The notes under the pieces are model-generated. The model ran no database searches and was not told the DNA's origin. It worked only from the letters and a program-made list of their open reading frames with translations. Made by a program: the position numbers and the translations under genes. From Bacillus altitudinis 41KF2b (GTDB lineage Bacteria > Bacillota > Bacilli > Bacillales > Bacillaceae), in contig NZ_ASJC01000003.1 in assembly GCF_000691145.1 (NCBI RefSeq), positions 310,001 to 374,000 of the forward strand: a DNA stretch of 64,000 nt. Direction: 5' to 3'. Shown one piece after another: positions 1 through 10,428 of the stretch; within the stretch, counting starts at the first letter, position 1; the number at the start of each line of letters is the position of its first letter.

Positions 1-21
1 GAATTTGTAAGGTAGAACATG

Positions 22-50
22 CTTATACAAACGAAGATTCACTTCTTGAA
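22..50 (-). promoter_or_regulatory. Possible leftward promoter at the window edge
   Basis: On the minus strand TTCAAG (45-50) and TATAAG (22-27) are separated by 17 bp, a SigA-like arrangement reading out of the left edge. In B. subtilis rpsD lies beyond tyrS in the same orientation, so this could be its promoter. The gene itself is outside the window, so this is inference. The rest of 1-120 shows no gene. Confidence 0.35.
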
Positions 51-121
51 TAAGAAACAGACAAATGAGAGAAAACCGCTCTGTAAAAGCTTAATTCCTA
101 CTTCTGAATAAAAAAGAAAAA

Positions 122-158
122 CACCTCAATGTATATGAACATTTGAGGTGCTTTTCAT
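122..158 (-). terminator. Intrinsic terminator of tyrS
   Basis: An inverted repeat with 8-bp arms CACCTCAA (122-129) and TTGAGGTG (143-150) lies just beyond the tyrS stop. A T-rich run follows on the minus strand, and a shorter one on the plus strand. Confidence 0.8.
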
Positions 159-181
159 GGTACTTACTGTTTCATAAGGAT

Positions 182-1756
<1,575 letters not shown>

Positions 1757-1762
<6 letters not shown>

Positions 1763-1785
1763 ACATACTTTTGATATCAAGTCAA
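1757..1785 (-). promoter_or_regulatory. SigA promoter of the tyrS leader
   Basis: TTGACT (1780-1785) and TAAAAA (1757-1762) on the minus strand are 17 bp apart, directly upstream of the T-box leader. Confidence 0.55.
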
Positions 1786-1798
1786 CTGACGGAAGTGA

Positions 1799-3523
1799 TT
1801 AATCTTCCATTGTCGAGAGATCGCCAGCAGGTAAATTCAGTTCCCACGCTTTTAGCACACGTCTCATAATTTTACCGCTGCGTGTTTTTGGCAGTTTGTC
1901 TTTAAACTCAATTTCTCTCGGTGCTGCATGTGCAGCGAGTCCTTTTTTCACAAACGTACGAATCTCTTCTTTTAGCTCATCTGTCGGTTCGTATCCGCTT
2001 CTAAGCGCTATAAATGCTTTAATAATTTCACCGCGCACAGGATCTGGTTTTCCGATGACACCAGCCTCTGCAATGGCCGGATGTTCCACCAGTTTACTTT
2101 CTACCTCAAATGGACCGACCCGCTCTCCTGACGTCATAATGACATCGTCGACACGTCCCTGGAACCAGAAGTATCCGTCTTCATCCATATAAGCTGAATC
2201 TCCTGAAACATACCAATCTCCCGGCATAAAGTAAGATTCATATTTTTCAGGATTGTTCCAGATCGTATGCATCATAGACGGCCAACCTTTTTTGATGGCA
2301 AGGTTCCCCATCCGGTATGGCGGAAGTTCATTTCCGGCATTATCTACAATCGCAGCTTCAACGCCTGGAATTGGTTTCCCCATTGACCCTGGTTTGATAT
2401 CCATGCATGGATAGTTACAAATCAGCTGTGCACCTGTTTCTGTCATCCACCAAGTATCATGAATTCGTTTACCGAATACAGCGTCTCCCCAGCGGATCAC
2501 TTCTGGATTAAGTGGCTCTCCTACACTTAACACATGACGGAGTGAGCTGAGATCATATTTTTGAATGAGATCGTCTCCTGCTCCCATCAACATTCTGAAG
2601 GCTGTCGGTGCACTGTACCAAACGGTCACACCAAGCGATTCAATGGTTTCGTACCACGTATCAGGGTTGAACCTGCCGCCTAAAATGACATTCGTCGCTC
2701 CATTCAGCCACGGAGAAAAAATACCGTACACCGTCCCTGTTACCCAGCCTGGATCAGCTGTACACCAGTAGACATCTTCTTCTTTCAAATCAAGTACCCA
2801 TTTACCCGTCTGGCCTTGCTGCACCATTGCCCCATGAACATGGAGCACACCTTTTGGCGTACCAGTGGACCCTGACGTGTAATGAAGCAGGTATCCATCT
2901 TTTTCATCCATCCACTCAATTTCAAGTTCCTTCGCTGCCTGCTCAAATGCTTCTTCAAAGTGAATTGTCCGCACACCATCTGCATCCTCTTTTTCACCAC
3001 CGACAATGATGACGGATTCAAGCTTTGGAAGTTCTGCAAACGGAATCCGCTCAAGCAGATCAGGCGTTGTCACAATCACTTTTGCCTCACTATTTTCTAA
3101 ACGATCTTTGACGGCACCTTCCATAAATGCCTCAAATAACGGACCGACGATCGCACCAATTTTGACAGCACCAAGCAGTAGAAAATAGAGCTCAGGTGAT
3201 CTTGGCATAAAGATAAACACGCGATCCCCTTTTTGCACATGTGCCTGTTCTCTTAATAGATTTCCTGCTTTGTTTGTCTTGATTTTCATATCCCTGAACG
3301 TATACTTTTCATCCCGCTGTGAATCTTTGTAGTGAAGCGCCACCTTGTTTTTACGAAACGAGTCCGCATGTCTGTCAATCGCTTCATAAGCTGCATTTAC
3401 TTTTCCTGTTTCATACCAAGAGAAATTTTTTCTCGCTTCCTCCCATGAAAATTCTTTGTATGCTTGCTCATAATCATTTAAATGATAGTCCCCTTTTACT
3501 GATGGTAGCGTTTCCACTTTCAT
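1799..3523 (-). CDS. acsA: Acetyl-CoA synthetase
   Basis: Activates acetate to acetyl-CoA through acetyl-AMP for use as carbon source. The 574-residue protein has the ANL-family ATP-binding loop YTSGSTGTPKG near residue 220, the WWMTETG motif, the hinge region YFWFQGRVDDVI, and the C-terminal PKTRSGKIMRR. In that last motif K551 corresponds to K549 of B. subtilis AcsA, which AcuA acetylates and AcuC deacetylates. The ATG at 3523 is preferred to the TTG one codon upstream because of its better distance from AAGGGGG. The gene is divergent from acuABC, and a perfect cre box lies between its promoter and start codon. It ends about 36 bp from the tyrS promoter with no evident terminator. Confidence 0.97.
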   Translation of the reverse strand: MKVETLPSVKGDYHLNDYEQAYKEFSWEEARKNFSWYETGKVNAAYEAIDRHADSFRKNKVALHYKDSQRDEKYTFRDMKIKTNKAGNLLREQAHVQKGDRVFIFMPRSPELYFLLLGAVKIGAIVGPLFEAFMEGAVKDRLENSEAKVIVTTPDLLERIPFAELPKLESVIIVGGEKEDADGVRTIHFEEAFEQAAKELEIEWMDEKDGYLLHYTSGSTGTPKGVLHVHGAMVQQGQTGKWVLDLKEEDVYWCTADPGWVTGTVYGIFSPWLNGATNVILGGRFNPDTWYETIESLGVTVWYSAPTAFRMLMGAGDDLIQKYDLSSLRHVLSVGEPLNPEVIRWGDAVFGKRIHDTWWMTETGAQLICNYPCMDIKPGSMGKPIPGVEAAIVDNAGNELPPYRMGNLAIKKGWPSMMHTIWNNPEKYESYFMPGDWYVSGDSAYMDEDGYFWFQGRVDDVIMTSGERVGPFEVESKLVEHPAIAEAGVIGKPDPVRGEIIKAFIALRSGYEPTDELKEEIRTFVKKGLAAHAAPREIEFKDKLPKTRSGKIMRRVLKAWELNLPAGDLSTMED

Positions 3524-3538
3524 CAAACAGTCCCCCTT

Positions 3539-3553
3539 TGCATACGTTTACAA
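3539..3553 (-). promoter_or_regulatory. cre (CcpA operator) downstream of the acsA promoter
   Basis: The minus strand reads TTGTAAACGTATGCA, which matches every position of the consensus WTGNAANCGNWWNCA. It lies just downstream of the acsA -10 box, a roadblock position for catabolite repression. CcpA is encoded 2.7 kb away. Confidence 0.75.
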
Positions 3554-3558
3554 TGACC

Positions 3559-3587
3559 ATTATAGTATAGATGACTTTTTTTCTCAA
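3559..3587 (-). promoter_or_regulatory. SigA promoter of acsA
   Basis: TTGAGA (3582-3587) and a perfect TATAAT (3559-3564) are separated by 17 bp on the minus strand, about 35 bp before the acsA start. Confidence 0.8.
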
Positions 3588-3604
3588 TTTTTAAAAAACT
3601 TCTG

Positions 3605-3619
3605 ATGAAACCGTTTTAA
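3605..3619 (+). promoter_or_regulatory. Probable second cre near the acuABC promoter
   Basis: ATGAAACCGTTTTAA matches the cre consensus except for the final C, which is A. A GATAAAAT -10-like sequence follows at 3637-3643, so the box would overlap the -35 region of acuA. I find no clear -35 hexamer. Confidence 0.5.
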
Positions 3620-3678
3620 TTATTGTCAGATTTAAGATAAAATAGAGACGACTCACTAGAATTTGAGGCGGTGGATAC

Positions 3679-4311
3679 GTGGAGCATCCTAAAACTTATT
3701 ATTCAAAAACAATTACGAGAGAAACAGGCACCATCCTGATTGAAGGACCGGTACCTGCATCAGAGCTTGCGAACTATACGTTTCATGAAGGACTAACGGC
3801 ATTTCGCACGCCTGAGGAACAGAAACAAGCACTTGTTGAAATAGCAGATCTTCCTGAAGGACGTATTATCATTGCTAGGGTGGATGAGCTTGTCGTAGGC
3901 TATGTCACGTATTTGTACCCTGATCCGCTTGAACGCTGGTCAGAAGGCAACATGGACAATTTAATTGAGCTCGGTGCCATTGAAGTCGCTCCTCCATTCA
4001 GAGGCTGTTCACTTGGCAAGCATTTACTGGATGTGAGCATGATGGATGAGCAAATGGAGAATTACATTATCATTACAACTGAATATTACTGGCATTGGGA
4101 TTTAAAGGGGACAAAGAAAAACGTGTGGGAGTACCGCAAAATGATGGAGAAAATGATGAACGCAGGCGGTCTTGTCTGGTTTGCAACAGACGAGCCAGAG
4201 ATCAGCTCACATCCAGCCAATTGTTTAATGGCACGGATCGGAAAAAATGTAAGTCCTGATTCGATCGAGCGTTTCGATCGTCTTCGCTTCCATCAGCGCT
4301 TTATGTATTAA
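3679..4311 (+). CDS. acuA: Protein acetyltransferase controlling acetyl-CoA synthetase
   Basis: GNAT-family acetyltransferase of 210 residues, the same length as B. subtilis AcuA, which acetylates and inactivates AcsA. The acetyl-CoA binding core is visible as IELGAIEVAPPFRGCSLGKHLL, with the R/Q-x-x-G-x-G/A type loop around residues 112-121. Translation starts at GTG 3679 behind GAGGCGGTGG; no other in-frame start fits the family N-terminus. It is the first gene of acuABC (acuB follows after about 40 bp) and is divergent from its target gene acsA, so target and regulator share one CcpA-controlled intergenic region. Confidence 0.93.
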   Translation: MEHPKTYYSKTITRETGTILIEGPVPASELANYTFHEGLTAFRTPEEQKQALVEIADLPEGRIIIARVDELVVGYVTYLYPDPLERWSEGNMDNLIELGAIEVAPPFRGCSLGKHLLDVSMMDEQMENYIIITTEYYWHWDLKGTKKNVWEYRKMMEKMMNAGGLVWFATDEPEISSHPANCLMARIGKNVSPDSIERFDRLRFHQRFMY

Positions 4312-4349
4312 CGTTCAATTCGTTTTTTTGGCAAAGGGGATTGGTAAAC

Positions 4350-4991
4350 ATGATGATTGAACAAATTATGGAGCGTGATGTGATCACGCTTCGCAAAACC
4401 GATACGATTGAAGAGGCCATTCAAAAAATGAGTGCACATCACATTCGGCATATTCCCATCGTATCTGAGCAGGGATCTGTCATTGGGATGGTGACAGATC
4501 GGGATATTAAAAATGCCAGTCCAAGTATTTTTGAAACAGAGAAAAGGCAGCTTTTTATTCAGCGGCCGGTTGAAGACATCATGGTGCTAGAGACGATTAC
4601 CGCTCATCCGCTTGATTTCGTTGAGGAGATTTCAAGTGTCTTTTTTGAACACGGAATTGGCTGTCTTCCCGTTGTGAGACGCGGCAAGCTTGTAGGGATC
4701 ATCACAAAAACAGATTTACTTCGTACGTTTGTAAGACTAACAGGTGCAGATCAGCCTGGATCACATTTAGAGGTTGAAGTAGCGCAAGTGACAGAGGGTC
4801 TTGCAGACATTACGGCCATTTTAAAAGAGCAGCATATTCAAATGCTGAGTGTACTCGTGTACCCACATGCCAATGAATCCTCTAAAGTGCTCGTCTTCCG
4901 CCTTCAAACGATGCATGCTGATCATGTGACGAAGCTAATTCGTGCAAAAGGCTATAAGGTGCTATGGCCTATGGAGCAGACGATCAAATGA
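4350..4991 (+). CDS. acuB: AcuB, CBS-domain protein of acetate metabolism
   Basis: A 213-residue cytoplasmic protein with two CBS domains (about 1-55 and 75-130, with the repeated motifs HHIRHIPIV and HGIGCLPVV) followed by an ACT-like C-terminal region. CBS pairs normally bind adenine nucleotides, and AcuB is thought to modulate AcuA/AcuC or AcsA, but its exact role is not settled. The ATG at 4350 or the next ATG at 4353 follows AAAGGGG; an upstream in-frame TTG (4341) is too close to it. The stop overlaps the acuC start (ATGA), indicating translational coupling. Confidence 0.9.
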   Translation: MMIEQIMERDVITLRKTDTIEEAIQKMSAHHIRHIPIVSEQGSVIGMVTDRDIKNASPSIFETEKRQLFIQRPVEDIMVLETITAHPLDFVEEISSVFFEHGIGCLPVVRRGKLVGIITKTDLLRTFVRLTGADQPGSHLEVEVAQVTEGLADITAILKEQHIQMLSVLVYPHANESSKVLVFRLQTMHADHVTKLIRAKGYKVLWPMEQTIK

Positions 4992-6148
4992 AGGAAGCGA
5001 CCTTTGTTTTTTCACCATCTTTTCAAACGTACCAGTTTCACCAAGATCATCCCTTCAATCAGCTTCGCGTCTACTTAACTTATGATCTTCTTCAAAAAAT
5101 GAAGGCGTTAACGGATGATGAGATTGTCGCACCTCGTATGGCGACGCTGGAGGAGTTAAAGCTTGTCCATACAGCAGACTACATTCAAGCAGTACAGCGG
5201 GCAAGTGAAGGAAAACTGTCCACCGCAGAGGGGGAACGTTATGGTCTTGGCACTGAGGACACCCCGATGTTTGCAGGGATGCACGAGGCAGCTTCTCTCC
5301 TAGTTGGCGGGACATTAACAGCGGTTGATCAAGTGATGCTTGGACATTCGCAGCATGCGCTCAATCTTGGCGGCGGGCTTCATCATGGATTTAAAGGACG
5401 TGCCTCTGGCTTTTGTATTTATAATGACAGCTCGGTGGCCATTCAGTATATTCAAAAGACATATGGCGCTAGAATTTTATATATTGATACAGATGCTCAT
5501 CATGGCGATGGTGTACAATTTAGCTTCTATGATGATCCAGAGGTATGTACTGTTTCCATTCATGAAACAGGGCGCTATTTGTTCCCTGGAACTGGACAAG
5601 TACAGGAAAGGGGTCATGATAAAGGCTATGGCTATGCATATAATATCCCGCTTGACGCATTTACAGAAGACGAATCATTTTTAGAAGCCTATCGAACAGC
5701 AGTGACAGAGATTGCTGCTTTTTTTAAACCAGATGTCATTTTGACGCAAAATGGAGCAGATGCCCACTATTATGACCCTTTGACACATTTATCTGCTACC
5801 ATGAAAATATATGAGGAAATTCCTAGAATTGCCCATGAGCTGGCGCATCAATATTGTGATGGAAAATGGATCGCTGTGGGCGGAGGCGGCTATGATATTT
5901 GGCGTGTCGTCCCAAGAGCATGGAGCCGCATTTGGCTTGAGATGAAAGGCATTACACCACCAGATGCGCTTCCTCTGGAATGGATTCGGGCATGGGAAAA
6001 ACAATCGCCTGTTCCGCTTCCATCCACATGGCTAGATCCTGACGATTTATATCCACCGATTCCAAGAAGAGCAGAAATTACAGAAAAAAATGCACAAACG
6101 GTAGAAAAAGCACTCATGCCTGTTCGACGAGAAAAGAAAAAGGCATAA
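4988..6148 (+). CDS. acuC: AcuC, protein deacetylase for acetyl-CoA synthetase
   Basis: Zinc-dependent class I/II histone-deacetylase family protein of 386 residues. It removes acetyl groups from AcsA and reactivates it. Metal and catalytic residues are in GGGLHHGFKGRASGFCIYND, DTDAHHGDGVQ (D and H ligands), NGADAHYYDPL and the glycine-rich GGGGYD. The start is the ATG at 4988, overlapping the acuB stop, which gives a protein of the B. subtilis size (387 aa). An upstream in-frame methionine would lie inside acuB. It is the last gene of acuABC and converges on ccpA with a shared terminator. Confidence 0.95.
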   Translation: MKEATFVFSPSFQTYQFHQDHPFNQLRVYLTYDLLQKMKALTDDEIVAPRMATLEELKLVHTADYIQAVQRASEGKLSTAEGERYGLGTEDTPMFAGMHEAASLLVGGTLTAVDQVMLGHSQHALNLGGGLHHGFKGRASGFCIYNDSSVAIQYIQKTYGARILYIDTDAHHGDGVQFSFYDDPEVCTVSIHETGRYLFPGTGQVQERGHDKGYGYAYNIPLDAFTEDESFLEAYRTAVTEIAAFFKPDVILTQNGADAHYYDPLTHLSATMKIYEEIPRIAHELAHQYCDGKWIAVGGGGYDIWRVVPRAWSRIWLEMKGITPPDALPLEWIRAWEKQSPVPLPSTWLDPDDLYPPIPRRAEITEKNAQTVEKALMPVRREKKKA

Positions 6149-6149
6149 A

Positions 6150-6192
6150 AAAAAGCAGGCGTCCACTGATCAAGTGAGCCTGCTTTCTTTTT
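6150..6192. terminator. Bidirectional terminator between acuC and ccpA
   Basis: AAGCAGGC (6153-6160) and GCCTGCTT (6178-6185) form an 8-bp stem, extended by an inner CAC/GTG. There is a T-run on the plus side and an A-run on the left, so it can serve both converging genes. Confidence 0.88.
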
Positions 6193-7193
6193 TATTTCGT
6201 CGATTGTCTTTCTTCGATTCTATGTGGCAATTCAACAATTTGATCTTCTACTTGTTCTTTGTTCATGAGCTTTGTCAAAAGTCTCATCGCAACAGCGCCA
6301 ATATCGTAAGTCGGCTGAACAACTGTTGTCAATTGAGGGCGCACCATGAGGGATAGTCTTGTGTTATCAAAGCCAATCACTTCTAAATCTTCAGGAATTG
6401 ATACGCCTCTGTCCTGCGCTCCATGAATGACACCTAGCGCCATTTCGTCAGTCGCTGCAATCACAGCCGTCGGCTTGTCAGATTGATCAAGCAGATTAGC
6501 CAGCGCTTCAATACCAGAGTCATATGAGTAGTCTCCTTCAGCAACAAGCGCTTCGTCAAATACGATACCAGCTTCTTCAAGCGCACGCTTATAACCAGCA
6601 AGCTTTCTCATAGAGTTAATTGGTTCTGACATTGGTCCAGATACAAACGCAATTCGTTTATGTCCTTTTTCAACTAATAGCTGAACTGAATCATAAATGG
6701 CTTGTTCATAGTTAATGTTGACTGATGGTGTTTGTGCCTGCTCTTCAACAGATGCTGCAAGTACAATTGGTACAGGAGAGCGCTTAAATTCTTCCACATG
6801 CACATCTGTAATGTTTCCGCCCATAAAAACGATTCCATCTACTTGTTTGCCAAGCATTGTGTTTAACAAATGAAGTTCTTTATCAGTATTTTGGTCTGAG
6901 TTGCTCAAAATAATGTTGTACTTGTACATCGTCGCAATATCTTCAATTCCTCGTGCAAGCTCTGAATAGAAGATACTTGAAATATCAGGGATGATGACCC
7001 CAACTGTTGTGGTCTTTTTACTTGCAAGGCCTCGTGCGACTGCGTTCGGACGGTAGCCGAGACGATCAATTGCTTCAAGCACCTTTTTTCTTGTTGTTGG
7101 TTTTACGTTTGGATTACCATTAACAACGCGTGATACCGTTGCCATACTTACGTTTGCTTCTCTTGCTACATCATATATTGTAACATTATTCAC
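6192..7193 (-). CDS. ccpA: Catabolite control protein A
   Basis: LacI-family global regulator of carbon catabolite control. It binds cre boxes with Ser46-phosphorylated HPr or Crh as co-effector. The 333-residue protein has the N-terminal helix-turn-helix and hinge helix ([22 protein letters not shown], then [10 protein letters not shown]) and the periplasmic-binding-like core with SHIFYSEL-type and [15 protein letters not shown] segments. I choose the GTG at 7193: AAGGAG lies 8 nt upstream and the protein begins MNNVTIYD, as in B. subtilis. A GTG three codons earlier overlaps the ribosome site. Unlike in B. subtilis, no motP/motS genes follow; the gene meets acuC directly. Confidence 0.96.
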   Translation of the reverse strand: MNNVTIYDVAREANVSMATVSRVVNGNPNVKPTTRKKVLEAIDRLGYRPNAVARGLASKKTTTVGVIIPDISSIFYSELARGIEDIATMYKYNIILSNSDQNTDKELHLLNTMLGKQVDGIVFMGGNITDVHVEEFKRSPVPIVLAASVEEQAQTPSVNINYEQAIYDSVQLLVEKGHKRIAFVSGPMSEPINSMRKLAGYKRALEEAGIVFDEALVAEGDYSYDSGIEALANLLDQSDKPTAVIAATDEMALGVIHGAQDRGVSIPEDLEVIGFDNTRLSLMVRPQLTTVVQPTYDIGAVAMRLLTKLMNKEQVEDQIVELPHRIEERQSTK

Positions 7194-7202
7194 ATAAATC
7201 AC

Positions 7203-7600
7203 TCCTTCAAATACACTTCATATCTATAGCATTCACCAATTGGATAGAGACATGTCAGATACGAGGAAAATAATATCCTATTTGTCATTAAAACGATGAA
7301 AAGAGACACATAATTTTTCAATCTACATCAAAATGACCTTCTTTTATGAAATTATACACGTTTTTTCATCATATGAAAACGTTCCCTTTCTTTTTATAAC
7401 TAAATTAAACAAACTTTAATGAGCTTGTTACCTGTAAATTGAATCATATTTCACCAAAAGTCGTCGTGAACGTCAGCTATGACAATGATCTTAGCAGATT
7501 CTATCAAATTTTAAAAATGAAAACATTGTGAACAAGCGTGTTTTAAGCTTGCAATGTGTTTTCTTCCTTTCATTGCCAGTCTTATCGTATTTTTTCATGA
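7203..7600. other. Non-coding region between ccpA and aroA
   Basis: About 400 AT-rich bases with no supported ORF. It must hold the ccpA promoter, but I find no convincing -35/-10 pair. ATGACA (7283-7288) and TATTAT (7270-7275) on the minus strand are candidates but badly spaced. Confidence 0.5.
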
Positions 7601-7636
7601 AAAAAACCGCCGGGCTGTCATCCGGCGGCTTTTCTA
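7600..7636 (-). terminator. Terminator of aroA
   Basis: A GC-rich stem AGCCGCCGG/CCGGCGGTT with arms at about 7605-7613 and 7622-7630, followed by seven T on the minus strand. Confidence 0.9.
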
Positions 7637-7643
7637 TTTATGA

Positions 7644-8720
7644 TTATGCGTGAATGTTGACAAGTGGTCTTAACGCATCTAACCATTTTTCGAATTGTGG
7701 AATGTCCATTTGCTGCGCTGAATCAGATAGGGCAACAGATGGGTCTGGATGCACTTCTGCCATCACACCGTCTGCTCCAATCGCAAGAGCTGCTTTAGCC
7801 GTTGGAAGAAGTAGATCTCTACGTCCTGTTGAGTGTGTCACGTCAACAAAGACTGGTAAATGTGTCTCTTGTTTCAAGATTGGCACAGCCGAGATATCTA
7901 GTGTATTTCTTGTGGCTGTTTCGTAAGTGCGGATGCCTCGCTCGCAAAGGATGATTTGGTCATTTCCTTGTGCGATGATGTATTCAGCTGCATTGATGAA
8001 TTCTGAAATCGTTGCTGCTAGACCGCGTTTTAAAAGAACTGGTTTGTTCACAGATCCAGCTTCTTTTAAAAGCTCGAAGTTTTGCATGTTACGTGCTCCA
8101 ATTTGGATGACATCGATATGCTCAATCGCTTCTTCAATATGAGCAGGGTTCACGATTTCACTAATAACAGCAAGACCGTATTCATCCGCTACACGCTTTA
8201 GAATCTTTAGACCGTCTACGCCAAGTCCTTGGAAGTCGTATGGACTTGTGCGAGGCTTAAATGCGCCGCCACGAAGAAGTTTTAGTCCCTGCTGTTTCGC
8301 TGCTGCCGCTACTTCTGCAACTTGCTCGTAGCTTTCAACGGCACATGGTCCAACGATGAAACGTTGTTTTCCGTCACCGATCGCTTCTCCATTGATATTT
8401 ACAATTGTATTTTCAGGTTTTTTCTTACGAGAAACAAGAAGTGCTTTGCTGTGGTCATCTTCTTGAAGCTCTAAGCCTGCTTTGAAAATTTCTTTGAAAA
8501 TATGTTGAATCGTTGAATTTTCAAATGGGCCATCATTTTCTTCAAGAATTTGATTTAGCATTGTGCGCTCTCTGACAGGGTCATAACGGTTGACACCTTG
8601 CGCTTCTTTTGCCTTTCCAATTTCTTTTACAATGTTTCCTCTTTCATTGATCAGTTTTAAGATTTGAAGATTTAGTTCATCTGCTTGCTGTCTCAATTGT
8701 TCCAATTCATTGTTGCTCAT
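7644..8720 (-). CDS. aroA: 3-deoxy-D-arabino-heptulosonate 7-phosphate synthase / chorismate mutase
   Basis: First enzyme of the shikimate pathway, condensing PEP and erythrose 4-phosphate, fused to an N-terminal chorismate mutase domain that serves as the feedback sensor for chorismate/prephenate. Residues 1-90 are the all-helical AroQ-type mutase ([24 protein letters not shown]); about 100-355 are the class Ib DAHP synthase barrel ([39 protein letters not shown]). The ATG at 8720 is chosen over an ATG three codons upstream, which directly abuts AGGAAAGG. The resulting 358 aa equal B. subtilis AroA (also called AroG). Confidence 0.95.
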   Translation of the reverse strand: MSNNELEQLRQQADELNLQILKLINERGNIVKEIGKAKEAQGVNRYDPVRERTMLNQILEENDGPFENSTIQHIFKEIFKAGLELQEDDHSKALLVSRKKKPENTIVNINGEAIGDGKQRFIVGPCAVESYEQVAEVAAAAKQQGLKLLRGGAFKPRTSPYDFQGLGVDGLKILKRVADEYGLAVISEIVNPAHIEEAIEHIDVIQIGARNMQNFELLKEAGSVNKPVLLKRGLAATISEFINAAEYIIAQGNDQIILCERGIRTYETATRNTLDISAVPILKQETHLPVFVDVTHSTGRRDLLLPTAKAALAIGADGVMAEVHPDPSVALSDSAQQMDIPQFEKWLDALRPLVNIHA

Positions 8721-8782
8721 TTTTGTCATCCTTTCCTCTGCCCGCTCTCGCTTTTTATTTTTGATCTCTTATAATAGGGTTT

Positions 8783-8811
8783 ATTATAAACAAAGATTTC
8801 GGAATTGTCAC
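8783..8811 (-). promoter_or_regulatory. SigA promoter of aroA
   Basis: GTGACA (8806-8811) and TATAAT (8783-8788) on the minus strand with a 17-bp spacer, about 60 bp before the start codon. Confidence 0.65.
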
Positions 8812-8902
8812 GAAAAAATTCTTTATTACCCAAACGCTTTTAAGCGATAAAGTATTATGTGTAAGATTATAGCATACTTTTGATACAAGTAAACCTTTTT
8901 TA

Positions 8903-8936
8903 TAAAAAAAACGTCAGCAATCGCTGACGTTTTTCT
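8903..8936 (-). terminator. Terminator of ytxGHJ
   Basis: ACGTCAGC (8911-8918) and GCTGACGT (8923-8930) form a tight hairpin with a 4-nt loop, followed by T-runs on both strands. It overlaps the ytxJ stop region. Confidence 0.88.
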
Positions 8937-9258
8937 ACATGTTATGTTCAAGCGCTTCTTTTGTAATGCTTGAGTGAGAAGCATGCCACTTTACTTTGCC
9001 ACCGCTAAAGATGAGTGCCTGCGGGCTTTCGTGCTTGATCCCTGACTTTTCAGTCACATAGGATGAAAGCTCTCTTGTGTTTTGAATTTGCAAGAAATAA
9101 GCAGGAACATCCTCATGTTCTGACGCAAACGCTTCAAACTCTTGAAAAGCAGCTTGGCTGATTGGACATGTCAAACTGTGCTTAAAAAAGACAAAGGTTC
9201 CGTCTTGATTCGTTAGTTGATCAAACTGTTCTTCTGTTTCTATGAGTTGTTTAGACAT
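8935..9258 (-). CDS. ytxJ: YtxJ, monothiol thioredoxin-like stress protein
   Basis: 107-residue cytoplasmic protein of the bacillithiol-related YtxJ (DUF2847) family with a thioredoxin fold. The only active-site type cysteine is C31 in SLTCPIS, at the position of the first Cys of a CxxC. This suggests monothiol bacilliredoxin-like chemistry rather than disulfide reduction. It is the last gene of the ytxGHJ operon and ends in the operon terminator. In B. subtilis the operon belongs to the SigB general stress regulon, and the SigB promoter is visible upstream of ytxG here. The precise substrate is unknown. Confidence 0.88.
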   Translation of the reverse strand: MSKQLIETEEQFDQLTNQDGTFVFFKHSLTCPISQAAFQEFEAFASEHEDVPAYFLQIQNTRELSSYVTEKSGIKHESPQALIFSGGKVKWHASHSSITKEALEHNM

Positions 9259-9288
9259 GATGTGCTCCTTCCTAACTTAAGCAGCGAG

Positions 9289-9759
9289 TTAGCCTTTCGT
9301 AGATTGTTCTACTTTTTCTTTGACATCTTTGATGCCGTCTTCAATGTCTGCTTTTGCTTCTTGTGCTCTTACTTTTGCTTCATCTGCTACATCTGAAGCT
9401 TCATTTGCAATATTTGCTGCAGCATCTTCTGCTTCGCTTTTTACTTGTTTAGCTTTTCCAGCTGTACGATCTTTTATGTCTTTTACTTTGTCTAAAATCT
9501 GGTTTGACTGCTCTGCTACGAGCTGAGACAATTCAGATGTTTTGTCTTTCGCAATCGTCACATATTCAGTGCCTTTTTCCTTTGCATCTGTTGTAAGACG
9601 ATCTGTTTTTTCTTTTAGGGCATTCGCTTGGGTGTTCAAATCATCGCGAAGCTCTTTCCCTGACTTTGGTGCTAAAAATAATGCCGTTGTTGCACCGATA
9701 ATGCCACCGATAAGTGTTCCGATCAAAAAGTCTTTGCTATTGATTCCGTCTTTGCTCAT
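9289..9759 (-). CDS. ytxH: YtxH, membrane-anchored general stress protein
   Basis: 156-residue protein of the YtxH family. The N-terminus has one hydrophobic glycine-rich segment (about 10-30, FLIGTLIGGIIGATTALFLAP) followed by GKELRDDL. The rest is a long charged, alanine- and lysine-rich helix with LEA-like 11-residue periodicity (repeated DAKEKG, DKTSEL, DVADEAK). Such proteins are induced by SigB and SigH stress signals and may protect the envelope; the molecular role is not known. It lies 29 bp before ytxJ and 29 bp after ytxG in the operon. Confidence 0.88.
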   Translation of the reverse strand: MSKDGINSKDFLIGTLIGGIIGATTALFLAPKSGKELRDDLNTQANALKEKTDRLTTDAKEKGTEYVTIAKDKTSELSQLVAEQSNQILDKVKDIKDRTAGKAKQVKSEAEDAAANIANEASDVADEAKVRAQEAKADIEDGIKDVKEKVEQSTKG

Positions 9760-9788
9760 GATTATTCCTCCTATGCGAAAATGGTTGT

Positions 9789-10205
9789 TTATTGTTGTTT
9801 ACGCTGTTTCCATTTTTTATAGATTTCAAGTGCTGCGTTACTCCAGCTTACCACATCCGTGACTTTCTCTTGATTTCGTTCAACGGATGAAGAAACCGCA
9901 CCAGCTGCCTGCTTTATGCTTGTATTAAATTGGTTGATCGAGCCACCAATTCCCTGCACCGCATCCACAACTGTGTTAAGTTTTGCCGATTTGTCTTGAA
10001 TATCTTCAGCAAGCTGATTGGTCTTATGTAGCAACTGTGCTGTCTCTGTGGTGATGCCTTGCATCTGTCCTTCAAGACCTTCTAAAGTTGATGCGACATT
10101 CTTTAATGTCAGCTGTAAGGATTTCAATGTTTTGGACAAGTAGATGACAAGAATGAGGAAAGCGATTGCGATGAGTGCAACGCTTAAATAGAGAATAATA
10201 ATCAT
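9789..10205 (-). CDS. ytxG: YtxG, DUF948 general stress protein
   Basis: 138-residue protein with an N-terminal transmembrane helix (about 3-25, [20 protein letters not shown]) and a long coiled-coil region of the DUF948 type ([23 protein letters not shown]), resembling methyl-accepting chemotaxis coiled coils but without signalling motifs. It is the first gene of ytxGHJ, starting at ATG 10205 behind a near-perfect AAAGGAGGT and a SigB promoter. Probably membrane-associated; its function is unknown. Confidence 0.9.
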   Translation of the reverse strand: MIIILYLSVALIAIAFLILVIYLSKTLKSLQLTLKNVASTLEGLEGQMQGITTETAQLLHKTNQLAEDIQDKSAKLNTVVDAVQGIGGSINQFNTSIKQAAGAVSSSVERNQEKVTDVVSWSNAALEIYKKWKQRKQQ

Positions 10206-10240
10206 CTGATACCTCCTTTGCTGCGGGCATATTCAATTCA

Positions 10241-10266
10241 ATACCCTCTCGTTGTATCATTCAAAC
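10241..10266 (-). promoter_or_regulatory. SigB promoter of ytxGHJ
   Basis: On the minus strand GTTTGA (10261-10266) and GGGTAT (10241-10246) are separated by 14 bp, matching the SigB consensus GTTTAA-N14-GGGTAT. This fits the known SigB control of this operon in B. subtilis. Confidence 0.88.
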
Positions 10267-10387
10267 ATCGCCTAGAATGACCGATTGAATAATAATTCTA
10301 CACTTATTCGCCAATTCCTGTCCACAGCGAACGAAAAAAAGCGGCACATCTTGTCACATTTAGCCCCTTTGTCACATTTTATTCAAA

Positions 10388-10420
10388 ATAAAAAAGCGCC
10401 GATTGAATCGGCACTTTTTG
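10388..10420 (-). terminator. Terminator of murC
   Basis: A stem of GTGCCGATT and AATCGGCGC around 10395-10413, followed by TTTTTT on the minus strand. Confidence 0.88.
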
Positions 10421-10428
10421 ATAGGCAC

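Noticed and set aside
3319-3570. Plus-strand open frame across the acsA 5' end
   Set aside because: Shadow of acsA with no ribosome site, and it spans the acsA promoter and cre.
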